A program made the translations under genes and the position numbers. A model generated the notes under the pieces. It ran no database searches, was not told the origin of the DNA, and saw nothing but the letters and a program-made list of their open reading frames with translations. From positions 10,777,400 to 10,841,399 of the forward strand of contig NC_049988.1 in the NCBI RefSeq assembly GCF_000003815.2: 64,000 bases of DNA, given 5' to 3'. The first letter of the stretch is position 1. Each line of letters begins with the position of its first letter. This document shows, in pieces, positions 44,176 through 55,889 of the stretch. This stretch comes from Branchiostoma floridae (Eukaryota; Chordata; Leptocardii; Amphioxiformes; Branchiostomatidae).

Positions 44176-44738
44176 TTGCGCCATTTTGTAGACTGTGAAG
44201 TGTCTAGAATTTTGGAGAACTTTCGCCTATTGGCAGTCATCATCATCATCATCATCGGAGTATTTATAGTCGATCTTGTCCACTTCTGTCTGTCCGCAGT
44301 CAGTGCAGAAATAGCGGTAGGGCTCAGGCCGCCATCCGCATCCCCCAGAAGGTTCTGTATGTAGGTCAGATACGTTCGTCTTCTGACGATCTGGGCGTCG
44401 TTTACCGTGGGTTGGGACAAAGCAAGGACTTTTTGGGACAAAGAGAGTATGTCCGGAGTGGCTCCTCTACAGGCGTTCTGAGGGAGTGTCAAAGAAAGCG
44501 CAATTGACGCTACCTTACTGAGACGCTGGGTGTTTGTCACTCTGTATTCCTGAGTATTGCTTTCATGATGAAGGCGTTCAACATGATTCTGTTAGAGGAT
44601 GTGACAAATAAGTTTATCTTATCCTCCGTGTCGGGCGTACAGTTCCCAGGATTCATCCGTACAAAAGACGCACAGGTGCTGCCAGTTCTCACGACTGTCC
44701 TGACCAAATTTGGTAATGTTTGTAGGATCACAGCCTAA
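44176..44738 (-). pseudogene. Chain of open frames in alternating phases, unknown
   Basis: On the minus strand one frame reads to NRIMLNAFIMKAILRNTE-stop. The next frame continues plausibly from EYRVTNTQRLSKVASIALSL to RRRTYLTYIQNLL. A third frame then reads CGWRPEPYRYFCTDCGQTEV and ends in an Asp run encoded by GAT repeats. The changes of frame without convincing splice sites suggest a frameshifted pseudogene or unrecognised short introns. No family is recognised. Confidence 0.3.
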
Positions 44739-46059
44739 TGACTCGGCGGCGTGGTATACTACTTATGTACGATTAGATTGTCATTAAGGATGAGAGAGGT
44801 TTTTGGATCTGCTTTGAACTCCTTACAAAACGACTAGAACAGACCGTAGGCGGCGCGATTCATCTGTCAATAACGTCAGAAATTACCACCTGTGTCCTTC
44901 CTAAAGTCATTGACATTTCTCCGCTTGTGTAAGAGTTTTTCTCTGCATTTCTGCACGTATTCTGTAATAGACGCCCACGAAAGAATGCTACAATCTATGG
45001 CTTTGTAGATACTATGTACGTTATCTTATATCATATGTATATATAACAATCATTTATTATCATGTCCTGTTTATATGTCTACTTCCGTAGGCCAATTCAT
45101 TTACAACAAATACCATCTTCGGCTGTAAAACATTGGTTTTGATGTATCCAGATGATATTTCAGAGGAAAACATACGGCACAACGAGAACGAGAATTCTTA
45201 AGCAGTATCATTTGTATCATCCCAAAGATAATCATACTTCTACGATTCTAATGAAATTTTATACGTGTATAGGTTGAACCAAGTTCTTTACTGTTAACTG
45301 TTGTACTGATTGAAATAATAAAGGCAAAGTCTGTAACTCAGTGACATATACATGAAGACTAGTTGTCACACATCTAGTTTTCCTTCGATTCCTCAACTAC
45401 TCTTCTAAGTTCTACATATTACTGACCGAGACCCCACGAGACTATGTTTGCCATAAACTTATAGTGTTCGTTACTTTTTTTTCATATCCGTGTTTGCAGG
45501 TGTGCTCTGGCTAATTATTTTGCATTTAATATCATAGGTATCCTCTAGAACTAAAGAACGTGTATTATCATTATAACATGTCCTCATATGACTTCCATTA
45601 TGGCAAGGGAGGGTGTCTAAATCCACCTTAAGAAACGCTTTCACGCACCTACTGTTTTTGTACGTATTGCAGATAAACCGGGAGGTTGAATCCTCTGAAA
45701 GTAGTAAATGCTCCTGTCTTTGCAAACACATTTGTCTTGATTTGTTTTTCGAATCCACGCCTGCAACAAATTTCACTATCAGTGTCGGCCATATTTAAAC
45801 CAGACATACACCTGTTTGACGGCCGGATATGGCACCTATGATGACGCAAATGGCACTTCAGCACAGCGCACTATTAGACAGCAAAGTTTTGTCAACATCC
45901 ATGTATTTTCTATATTGGTGGGCGTTGATCCTTGTGTATCTCACCACAAGTATAGTAACGATCGATAGTAACAAAATGCATGGGAAGTCGTAGACACCAA
46001 GTACAATATCAGTAATCTCATTAGATAGCTTTAAACAATGCGTGGTAGCAAATAATGAA

Positions 46060-46385
46060 AAAAAAAATCATACAGATCCTTTTTTTTGTTAAATTCCAAC
46101 TTATTTCTATATGATTTTTAAATTATGTTTTGTATTTATTATTGGTCATTTATGAAATATTTTCTCTCTTATTAGGATGATTCATGTTATAATTTCAACT
46201 TGTGTTATTTTGTTCAATTTTATTATGTATAATCTAAACATTTTAAGCGATCTGATTTATGGATTAGGCCCTCGGAAAGACCCTTCGGCTTCTGCACTTC
46301 CCCGCATGCATTTCTTTTTTGTACATTACTTTGTTTTTAATTTATGTAGTATATGCGAATAAATAATCAAAATCAAAATGCTTAC
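46060..46385 (+). mobile_element. LINE-like 3' tail
   Basis: AT-rich sequence with TTTTGTATTTATTATTGG, a GC-rich island CCTCGGAAAGACCCTTCGG, and the terminal repeats AATAATCAAAATCAAAATG. This is the usual look of a non-LTR retroelement 3' end. No coding sequence remains. Confidence 0.45.
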
Positions 46386-49300
46386 ACTTACTTTAGAACC
46401 GGTTATTTGGTAAACCCCATGTGTAGCCTCCTAGCTAAATGGTTGGAGTAAATACAGCCGCCGATTGGCAGAACTTGAGCGGCAAAGCAATAATCGATAT
46501 TTTCGTACCGGTAGGAAATCCTCTACCCGTGGCACACCCCAATGCGCCGGTGATGGGCCCCATTTTAGGGGAGTACCTTATACCGTAAACAACCATATTT
46601 TCACCACAAGTTTCACCTCCAATACCCGAAAAAGGCATCACTTTTGCTCAAGTTAATCATAAATGATATCTTAATATCGTTTTAAACTGTGTGCTTTATT
46701 TTGCGGTGCGGATTTCTTTTCAATTTAAAGATAGGTGGTATTGTATCGTTTCCGACAAAAATACGATTTTAAGGTATATGCACGGTAGCGGCACTGTAGG
46801 ATGCAGTTTGATGCTGAGCTGGTAGAAATGACAGAAGGAAGCCACCGCGGTTGATTGTCTTAGCTGCAACGCCAAAGGAGAAGCGACGGTAAGGCCCATG
46901 GCTTGGAATATGAAGAAAATGTGATTTTGAAAATATTACAAGCAAAAGATGTATATATATTTCACTAATTGTACCATACAATTTTGTACTATATTCACAT
47001 ATAGGAAATGCCAAGACCTTTCTTTAGGCATAGCTGCGATGTCACAGCTTTTGTGCCAATGTAATTCTCCAAAGGAATGTTCCTACCATTTGTAGTAAGT
47101 GATCCGAAATGCAACCAAGGAACCAATTTCTAGAATGCATGCAAGAGTGCACAGGTAAATTGCACTGTAAGTATCCCCCTGGCGAAAGACATAGAAACTG
47201 CACTAGGTCTGATATTCCGGATACAAGGGATTGTTCCGTTATAAACGGTATATGAAATATAAGTAGATAGCCTTGAGACGTTTATGTTATTGATATATGT
47301 ATATGAACATATGTATATGACGTTTTTATTGTCAGCTTCGTTGGTATCTTAAAATGTATACTTCTGAAAATAGTTTTCGGAATTCTATAGGTAGAGCCAA
47401 AAGTTTTCACACCAACATTTTGACAAATATCCATTTTATGCTTAAGTTAGAATTGCTGTTCAAGCCACATCGAGATTATTTTTTGTTCTGTCCATCTGTT
47501 TCACAATACACTGTACCAACTCAAGAAGATTATAATTTTTACACATAGTGTTTACATAATCAATGTTTCTCCCTTGTCATCATAATATTTAGACTACGGA
47601 AAACCGGGCAGATGGGACATGCTAATTTGAAAAGTCCGATATGGAACACCAACGAACGCACGACTCGTCAACAGTAATCCCATAATGGGACATGTGGTCC
47701 GTATTTGGCACCCTGAGCGCACATACTGCCCATACTACACCCGGGAGGTGTTTATAAATAGCCTGTTCCGGCACCAGGGTCCCTCCCCTCCGTACAGTTT
47801 GATCAACGAGGTAGTTAACGTCAAGAGAACGTCGGCGTTCTGTGACCGAAGGAAGACAACGTCACTGACGTAAGGTAAGTGCCAGTGTTGAACCGTCATC
47901 CACAATTGAACAAAAGCCAATATCTACATGTACGTATACGTAGACTAGAAGATATCCAATGTTGTTCGTTGTACCTTACGATCATAGCACTCAACTGTAT
48001 ACCGTTACATATGTTGGTCATATAGTCGAAAGGAGACATCTCAAAAGAAAACACCTTCAATGCAAACTTCAGTTCAAGTTTTTAGCCATAACCGACCTGT
48101 TGCAGAATCACAACCCTAAATCTAAACAACGTATTTCTCACAAACAAACAGCTGTATTATCATCCCAGCTACTATCTCCAAATCTCCCCGAAAACCCTTT
48201 CTTCTAAACGAAATGGAAAACTATTCACCAAGCTTGTAAACCAAGCTTCATATTTCGATGATTTCTGACAAGTTGGTACGATAATGATACATGATTGTGT
48301 CGTATGGTATCATTATTCAATATAGTGTTTTTGTTTTCATTCGTCATCTGTTCTAAATATATACAAAGTCCCAAGGGGAGGGGCGACAACATTCAGGCCT
48401 GTTGATCGATCTCAGTGTGTGTGGGGGTGGACACATTGGGGACTTGTTGTTTGTTTACGTCATTTGAAGAGGGAATAAGTAAACAAAAGAGCGTATTGTG
48501 GCTCTTACCCATGTACCAGACCTGCCATGTACCATATGGGAAACGTCCAACAAGTCATCAGCTAGAACACTCGTCGACAATACCAAATTTCCAACGGTAT
48601 GAACTTATGCGAAATCATCGTCTGAAAGGGAAACCATATTATTGAACGTTAACGAAAATATATTAAATGCACTGGACTTGTAAGAACAAACACACAGACT
48701 GACCCCAATGTGTTACACACCTTTTTGCATTATATACTTTGACTCCATACGTACGCTTTCAACCATAAACTCCCCTGTCTTTGAATTCAGTGGCATAAAA
48801 GATACGGTACCACCATGCATTGCTACGAATATTATGTGACCCATAGAGCTAGCGAAATGTGCGTTACAACACACTGTTATTATGCGTATAGTAGTAATGT
48901 GTAACGGTGCTAATGTAATACCAGCAAATTGCCCTGTTCTATTATTCATGTTTACCGTACAGGTCGCACTTGGGGCACCGGCGTGGCACTGCGGGGTTCG
49001 CACACTGTTGTGTTATTTCGCCGTTTTTTTTGTTTGTTAATAATTTAGATATCGCGTAATACGTAAAAGTATGAAATAGAATACAACGAAATACACAAAA
49101 CGTAAGAAAATAAGTTCTTTACCTTGAAATTCGTGCCGCACCGGTGTCCTAAGTGCAGTGAGATACCACCTGTAGTTGCGAACGCGCTGTGACCAAGATG
49201 TTACATATCGCTCTGTGAATTTCATACATAAAGAACGCATTGTTCCTGTTTAATAGGTTTTGTTGTCTTTTGAATCATACTTTACATTTTGATGAAATCA

Positions 49301-49651
49301 AGGACCACACAAATCCATTTCTAGCGCTGTACGGTCGCTCAGCAATCGTCGTCTAGTGACGACACGGAAGAAGCAATTTCCAAGCAGATGTTTGGAGGCA
49401 AACCGTTAAGTTTACCTAACCAAGGAGGCAGTTTGTCAAAATGTCAGCTAGGAAAATGTTTTAGTCTGCTTGGAGATTACCGAAGAGCGTATTTCAAAAA
49501 TAAGTGCAAAAAGTCATGAACTTGCCTTTACTATTTTACTCTACGACTCATCTAATGTTTTGTCTTCCCCCTTTTTTCACAGATACAGATCTAGTGAAGT
49601 AACAACCTCAAGGGCTCATTTTTACACAAACGTTAACGCTGCGGCCAAAAC

Positions 49652-52600
49652 ATGGCGGTCCTTGTGTCCATCGGATTCATGGTCGTCACCTTTGCCATCG
49701 CACAAGTCCTGCGTGTCGTCGGTAAGGCCATCCTACCGTCCAGTATCTACGAGTACTGGGCTGAACTCATCACTACCTGGCAGTTCTGCGCATGTTTCAT
49801 AGAGACGGACTTCGTGACTGCCGACCACGGCTGGTGGATGTTTGCCGTGGTTTGTTTCCTGATGTGTCTGGGCTTCTGTAAGGTGTTTGAAGACGCCACG
49901 GGGTGCCCGTGTTGTGTTCTGGAGGACTACATGGGGAATCTGACAACCTGGACATCCGCTCTCATCAAAGTGGCTGTGCAGGTAAGAGCTGAATTACATT
50001 CGTGATATTTCACCGTCGTTAGATACATTTTTATACTGACGTTACTGTGGAGAATGAATTAGAACGGTTCGCCAACTTAAAACATTGTGCTCATCGGAAC
50101 TTCGGCTGAATGGCTCAGTCGTATTTGCTAAGAGTATTTGACCCATTGCTTTGGACACGAGACTTAATACAAGTGTAACTCCACAAAGTGGAAGTCTATA
50201 TCGCCCACCGTCCCGTTTAAGAAAAGGTAGTATAAGCACTGTTACCAGACAAGAAAGTGATCTCTAGCCAGTTTATCTCACTGCTAAGATGTTCTTCCAG
50301 GCTGGTCGAGACAGTGAAGACAAAAGTTATGTACAGTATTTACTATCAAGTATGTTGATTGAACCTTTGCCCATCAACTGTTATGTTCATAGATCCTGGG
50401 CGCTATCCTCGCCGCTCGCTGGGCGTACTTCGTCTGGACGATGGAGTACTCAGCTGGCCATGCTGACAAGGCACGGGAGGAGCTGTGCGAAACCTGCATC
50501 AACTGTTCGGACCTGGAGGGCATGGCGGCCGAAGGTTCGTCTGTCTGTCTGTCCGTCTGTGTGTGTGTCCTGTATAACACATGTACAAGCTGTGGTTGCG
50601 CATGGGTCGTAGCCTAGCCTGGGTGCCAGACTATTACCTTTCACCCAATCATAAATATGATCGATGAAACGGTATACTGGAAAGGTGACACTTTTATAAT
50701 CCCAACTTCAGAGCGCATTCTTTACCATTCAAATTTGGTTTACTCATACTTCTAAATGTGTTCATTGTGTCCTTCATCCTACAGGTTTGGCCACTTTCAC
50801 CGCGCAGTTCGCAGCCTGGAAGCTGAAGGAATCTGACCTGTCTGATTACGTCAACTCCGCCCTCTGCGTGGCCATCATCGTCACTGGTGAGACTTTCTAG
50901 TTCATGTTCAAGTTTAATCTCCAAGAAAATAGAAAAAACAAACAGTGGGCACTGTTTTTGACACCGGAAGATGCTTGGAGACTTATCTAGGTCAGACTTT
51001 AACTGCAAATATCAGCCTGCTATCAAACATCAAATATCAAACACAGAGAAGTCATTTGTCTAACCCTCCCTTCAAGTCCTAAGTGCCACGCCACCCCCAC
51101 TGAAACCACCTGTTACACCCATGCTAGATCAAATAAGATCAAATATCACTTGCAACCTGCAAGCTACAGTTGAAGCGCCATCTAGCGTTTTACTCTGGCA
51201 TAGCAAGCAATAACGCAGATACTCTCCTTGTCTGCATGCTATTCACGATTATTTGCGCAGCTGCAGCTGAGATCAATTCCTCAAGAGGGTGATAATAGAA
51301 AAGACACAAGAAAACTCCTGTCAAGTCGTTTCTAATGCCGCCCTGTGCTGTACTTGACGCATAAAAAAACGTACTTTTTGTAGTTTTTTCCAAGATGATT
51401 TATCGTCTGTTTCTTGTTGCTTAGTTAGTAGCTAATGCAAACTGCCGTGCTAACAGCATGGTCTGTTGTATTTCCTTTCTTCAGAAAGAAAGCATAAAAA
51501 TCTCTTAATCTTGGGGGATTTGGGCCTGGGGAAGATTCATTACATTTATATCTGGTGTGCCCTGAGGACGGTTCAGATATATCGGCTATGAAATAAACCC
51601 GTCAAGAGGGAGAGGGGCATTATGATTTCTATGCTGTACCCGCTATAGACCAGTGCGTTACCCTGTATTATAAATGAAACTTACAACATACAACAATCAA
51701 ACCATTCTTTTAGTTCGAATTCCGTTGAATCGTGGAAATATGCTATTAACGACAAGCAGCCGTTGGGTCCTGAAGGGGCTTTGCTTTTGGGCTGTCTTTG
51801 TCTGTGTTTCACTGTTTGTTTATTTGCTTTTGCTGGTCGACGGTTAATCGTTCGGTAGTTTAGTCGGTTGGTTAATTGGCTGAAGCTCGTTTGTTTGTTT
51901 CAATATTTGTCAGTTTTCTTCTAAGTTCTATGATCTTCTATCTAACTCGAGCGTAAGCGAACCCAACATACTTGTAAAGAAGAGCAGGTTCGGTTCGATT
52001 GAGCCGTATGGAAGCCGTATTGTATCTCACTATCTACTTGAAAAAGTGTTATGCTTTTACTATTTCAATATTGAGGATGACCGCATATATTATCTTTACC
52101 TGCGGCACGTGGACTCCATGTTGACATCACGTGATGCCCCACATGTGTTGGTATGTCCCGGATCTTACGTACCCAACGAACCGGCACGACCACTCGTGGA
52201 CAACAGCCAGGTAAACACAACAACAGAAGTGCCTGGCAAGGGGATCGTTTACAAACAGAAAAAGGCTTCCCCAGTACGTTCACACGGTGCTACAAATTTG
52301 TATTCACGTGTGAGGCACTGACTGTAGTCTGACCTAAAACATGTGGTTTTTGTATACTGTAGTTTGTTGAGACAGGGCCAGAGTCAGGGACCGTTGCAGA
52401 TCTATGCGTCATCAGGGATGGAGAGATGCCTATCTATTGTGGCATGGACTAGCTTAATATGACCTAATATGGCTTACTTAACTGATAAGATGGGATGCAC
52501 CATATCTAAGAATGGCGTCCGCGCAGATTCTTGTGACTACTTCAGAAAGAAGGGAATCGTTTATAATCATGTTACGCGTTACAAAAATGCAGTCAAAGAT

Positions 52601-55317
52601 GTCAAAGCTTTCCGATATTAGCTTGAATACGATATAAGCCTTTTAGTAACGCGTAGAAGGCGACTCTTAACTTTTGGGGCGTTCCCGAACGGCAAACAAT
52701 GTAGCTGACCCGGAATCAGCTGATCGACATTACGGAGTTTTATCTGCGAGCTGAGTCCCCCTCCGGCGGGTCAATTGAAAAACAGACAGCTTTGCAATCA
52801 GACAACTAGTCACGGATTTGACGGCGCTGTACAAAGTGGGCTAAGATGTCTCTGGCCTTGTCATTGGCTATTCTGGTGACGACGTTTGTGGCCTGTAAAG
52901 TGGCAAGACTGCTACTGAAGTCTGCAGTGTCGCCGACAGTTTACGGGTTTATCAACGAAGCGATCTCAGCGTTCCAGGTGTCGTTCTGCGTCGCCGAAAA
53001 CGACTTCATCGCCACAAACTATGGCATGTACGCGGCCGCAACTATCCTACCATTCCTCATCGTTTCTTACGCCTTCTCCTTCGACGGAGCCAAGACGAAC
53101 CCTTGTGGAGTCTTCGAGGACTTTCTGTCCGGTAAAAACAAGTTGGTGTGCCTTGGAAAGCTGGTGTTACAACTTGTGGGTGCCACGCTGGCTCCCAAGG
53201 CGGCGTATTTGTTATGGACCATAGAGCTGAGTCCGGCTCACGCCCTCAAGGCGCAACAAGACGTCTGTGTCTCGGTGTTAAACACTGGAATGGCCGCAGG
53301 AATGTTCGCAGAGGGCCTGGCCACATTCCTGACCAGATGGGGCAGTTGGAAGTTGCGAGATTTCGGGGTGAACTATGACATATATCTGGGGGCGGCGCTG
53401 TCTACCTGTGTCGTGCTAGCAGGTATTTGTTTTAAGTAGTGAACTTTGACCAGTGTAGGGCTAGGGGTACCGAATAGTACCCCTATATCATTTCCGATAC
53501 ATTGCCGATGTAACTTCTTATCCGTGGAAATGTAAGGCTGTTGTTTTTTAATTATTAACGAAAGCTGACACTATCAATAGTATCATGTGAATCATTGACG
53601 GTGCAGATTTAACCTCGACCAGAAGGGGGAGTGGCTGTCTACAGTGCGACCAGTAATTGTGCGAAATTCTTCACGTGTCCTTTGACGCAAGTTAAGCTCA
53701 AGGGCAACAAATTTGAGGCTTAAAGTAGAAACAGCTGCGAAGAGCGCGAGGCCAAACAGTGAAACAGTGAAAACAGGTCGTTAGCTGTATAGAAAAATCT
53801 CATTCGTTTTTAAATGCCATAGCTGTAACATTATTCCTTAAACTTAAAGAAATTCCACGTACAATCTTGTGCAATGCTCGTACAATCTAACGTTAAAAAA
53901 CAACATACTGGGCATAAATCTTTGGTAATATTTCATATGTAGCTGTTACTTGGTCAACACAACATGTGATCGTAAACATTGATAAACACGCAATATCTGT
54001 TTGTTATTTGTTTTTCAAAACGTGTAGCATTGACACCGGCAATGCCGGAGGTATGGTGTTTACCTTTATAGTAACATGTTCAAAGCTATATCATGACAAA
54101 ACGAGAGCGTTTTGTCCAACATTGGTTAAGTTAGACCCTTCTGATACCCAGTAGCCTACCTGACAGCGCTTGGGTGGCGCAGAGTACTCTTCATCAGTGC
54201 TAACAATTAAGATCATGGGCATTGAGGTACCCCTCCCCCGGCATGTCATTGCCACGTACATTCTAGCTCCGTTGCCGCGTGCTTTGCTTGTAAAATGTGC
54301 GTGCTTAGCGCCTACAAGATTACACACAACGTCAGCTCACACTTCCTTGACGTCAGAGTACTAGTACCTTGGAGCAACAGCGAGAAATGTCTTCCATCCT
54401 TGTTACATGACACTCAATAACCTCTAACCTAAAGTCGTCAGAAATGGTACTCAGCGCCACTACACTCCCTGATGACAGGGAGACTAGCGAGACACCTGCT
54501 GTTTCATGATTACGGAGAAACTGTATGTTTCCATGACAACTATCAATTATGCACTGTGAACCCTTTCTCGTTGACCTCCGACAGGGTACCCGTGTTCGGT
54601 TGTTTCTGTGTGCACGCATCCATACCTCAAGATCCTTTTGACGTATTTGTATTTAAAGACCCCCTAGCAATATTTTCGGTGACTGCATCCATTACGGGCC
54701 GACTTCCCCTTCTGAGAGTATTATGGTATAGTCTAAACACAGCTGGCCTGTCCGGTTGGGTCAATGACCTCAATACGGAACTCCAAGCTTGTTGTGCATC
54801 AGCTGACACATACAAGACTTGGGCTATTTCCAGAGAACTTCCGAGCTCATCTAAGAAATGAGTCCTATGGCATTAAAGCCTGAGTACCACCCTCCGAAGT
54901 GCTTGCTAACCACGGAAGCGAAAGTAGTGAGCCAGCGGTCACTATGGAGGATGGTACTCAGGCTAATGGCATTAAGAAATTTTAAGAAAAACTTTCACGA
55001 GGGTATAACTTGAGATATTTCATTTCTTGTTTTTGTTGTCCTCACAACACATCCTGAATGAAATATTTGCATAATTCTCTTCAATATGAATATAGAATCA
55101 TAATTTATTTTTTGCCGTTTTTGCAGGTGCCAGTTGGACCGGTATGATGTTCAACCCCGCCCTGGCCGTGTCCATGACGTACGGATGTAAGGGAGAGTCC
55201 ATTATCGATCACGTGGTGGTGTACTGGATCGGCCCTCTCATCGCCACCGCCCTCTCCTACTTCCTACACTTCGGAACCGTCCCCGTCCTCCAAGCCGAAA
55301 AGGTCAAGACCACATAA
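49652..55317 (+). CDS. Unorthodox aquaporin (AQP11/12 type), 5' variant A
   Basis: Six-helix water or small-solute channel of the superaquaporin group, often intracellular (family knowledge). Exons 49652-49981 (ATG), 50393-50534 and 50785-50886 encode the N-terminal four helices and end in phase 1. No 3' exon with the second NPA box is found before 52846, and the exon at 55127-55317 is in the right phase, giving 254 residues. The first pore box, NPC in the group, reads CPC here (ATGCPCCVLEDYMG), so the pore Asn is replaced by Cys. Other seen features are TWQFCACFIETDFVT, WAYFVWTMEYSAGH and GLATFTAQFAAWKL. Without the shared exon this copy would be truncated. See the entry for 5' variant B. 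Confidence 0.75.
52846..55317 (+). CDS. Unorthodox aquaporin (AQP11/12 type), 5' variant B
   Basis: Two exons, 52846-53422 (ATG) and 55127-55317 (TAA), joined in phase 1; 255 residues. The first exon encodes helices 1-4 in one uninterrupted frame, with FQVSFCVAENDFIA, the NPC box (AKTNPCGVFEDFLSG), TIELSPAHALKAQQ and EGLATFLTRWGSWKL. The second exon carries the canonical second box, FNPALAVSMTYGC, with the Cys nine residues after the NPA that marks superaquaporins, then VYWIGPLIATALSYF. Exon 1 corresponds to the three exons of variant A without their two introns. The locus has one 3' exon for two 5' halves. A poly(A) signal follows at 55861. Confidence 0.92.
54878..54965. mobile_element. MITE with target site duplication
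   Basis: Terminal inverted repeats GCCTGAGTACCACCCTCC and GGAGGATGGTACTCAGGC bound an element of about 88 bases. It is flanked on both sides by ATGGCATTAA (54867-54876 and 54966-54975), a probable 10-base target duplication. It lies in the aquaporin intron. Confidence 0.85.
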
Positions 55318-55860
55318 GAAGATAGATGGAGAGACTTAAAGGAAAAGAAAATTCTTACGCCGTCAGTGATTGAGTAGAAGATGGTTTATGAAACATCACA
55401 ACTGAGATTACAAAATTTTACACTTTCATAAAAAGGAATTCAAACCGGTATGTCGCACAAGTCATGCAGAGATAAAGTACATGTCTTCCACGGTTTACAA
55501 TTCTGTCAAGGAACATCTAAGACTGGTCTTAGTGATTGACTTAACTTGATAACATACATATTTCAACTCAGAAATGCATGCATGTGACTGTTTTATCTCA
55601 TTGTAATTAATGCATGATATTTAATGGATTTCGTAAATAATTCTATTTGGTAAATAACATTTTTCGTAGCAACAAACCTTGGGAAAAACAGAACTATGCA
55701 AGTGTTTTAATTAGATGCTCATGCCGCAAGTGCAAATGGCAATGAATCAAACTTCTCTGTTATTTTGGGTGTTGGGATGGTGATCATGGGCGGATTACAG
55801 TATATATCTGATGTATACCTCACAAGTACGATGTTTGAAATAATGGTGATGATGGTACAA

Positions 55861-55866
55861 AATAAA
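55861..55866 (+). other. Poly(A) signal of the aquaporin locus
   Basis: AATAAA 544 bases after the TAA stop at 55317, followed within 30 bases by TG-rich sequence (TTGTATGGTGGTG), as expected downstream of a cleavage site. Confidence 0.65.
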
Positions 55867-55889
55867 CAACATCTGACACATCAATGAGT

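Larger units (their letters stand above)
42301..49651. other. Intergenic stretch with little supportable coding
   Basis: Between the endothelin-like gene and the aquaporin locus I see no confident gene. Items inside are an open-frame chain at 44176-44738, a LINE-like tail near 46060-46385, and a minus-strand frame at 45477-45769. That frame would begin at an acceptor (GTTGCAG) and contains several Cys (FICNTYKNSRCVKAFL, LPCHNG, RTCYND), but no partner exon or family is recognised. The last several hundred bases should contain the first aquaporin promoter. Confidence 0.4.

Noticed and set aside
48713-49003. A 96-codon minus frame upstream of the aquaporin locus
   Set aside because: No recognisable domain, no splice partners, and it lies where chance frames are common.
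52155-52210. A missing second NPA exon for aquaporin variant A (frame with NEPARP)
   Set aside because: No aquaporin helix sequence surrounds it, there is no fitting acceptor, and the motif is not NPA.
53021-53378. Additional plus-strand frames inside the aquaporin variant B exon
   Set aside because: They are shadow frames of the real coding frame and lack family motifs.
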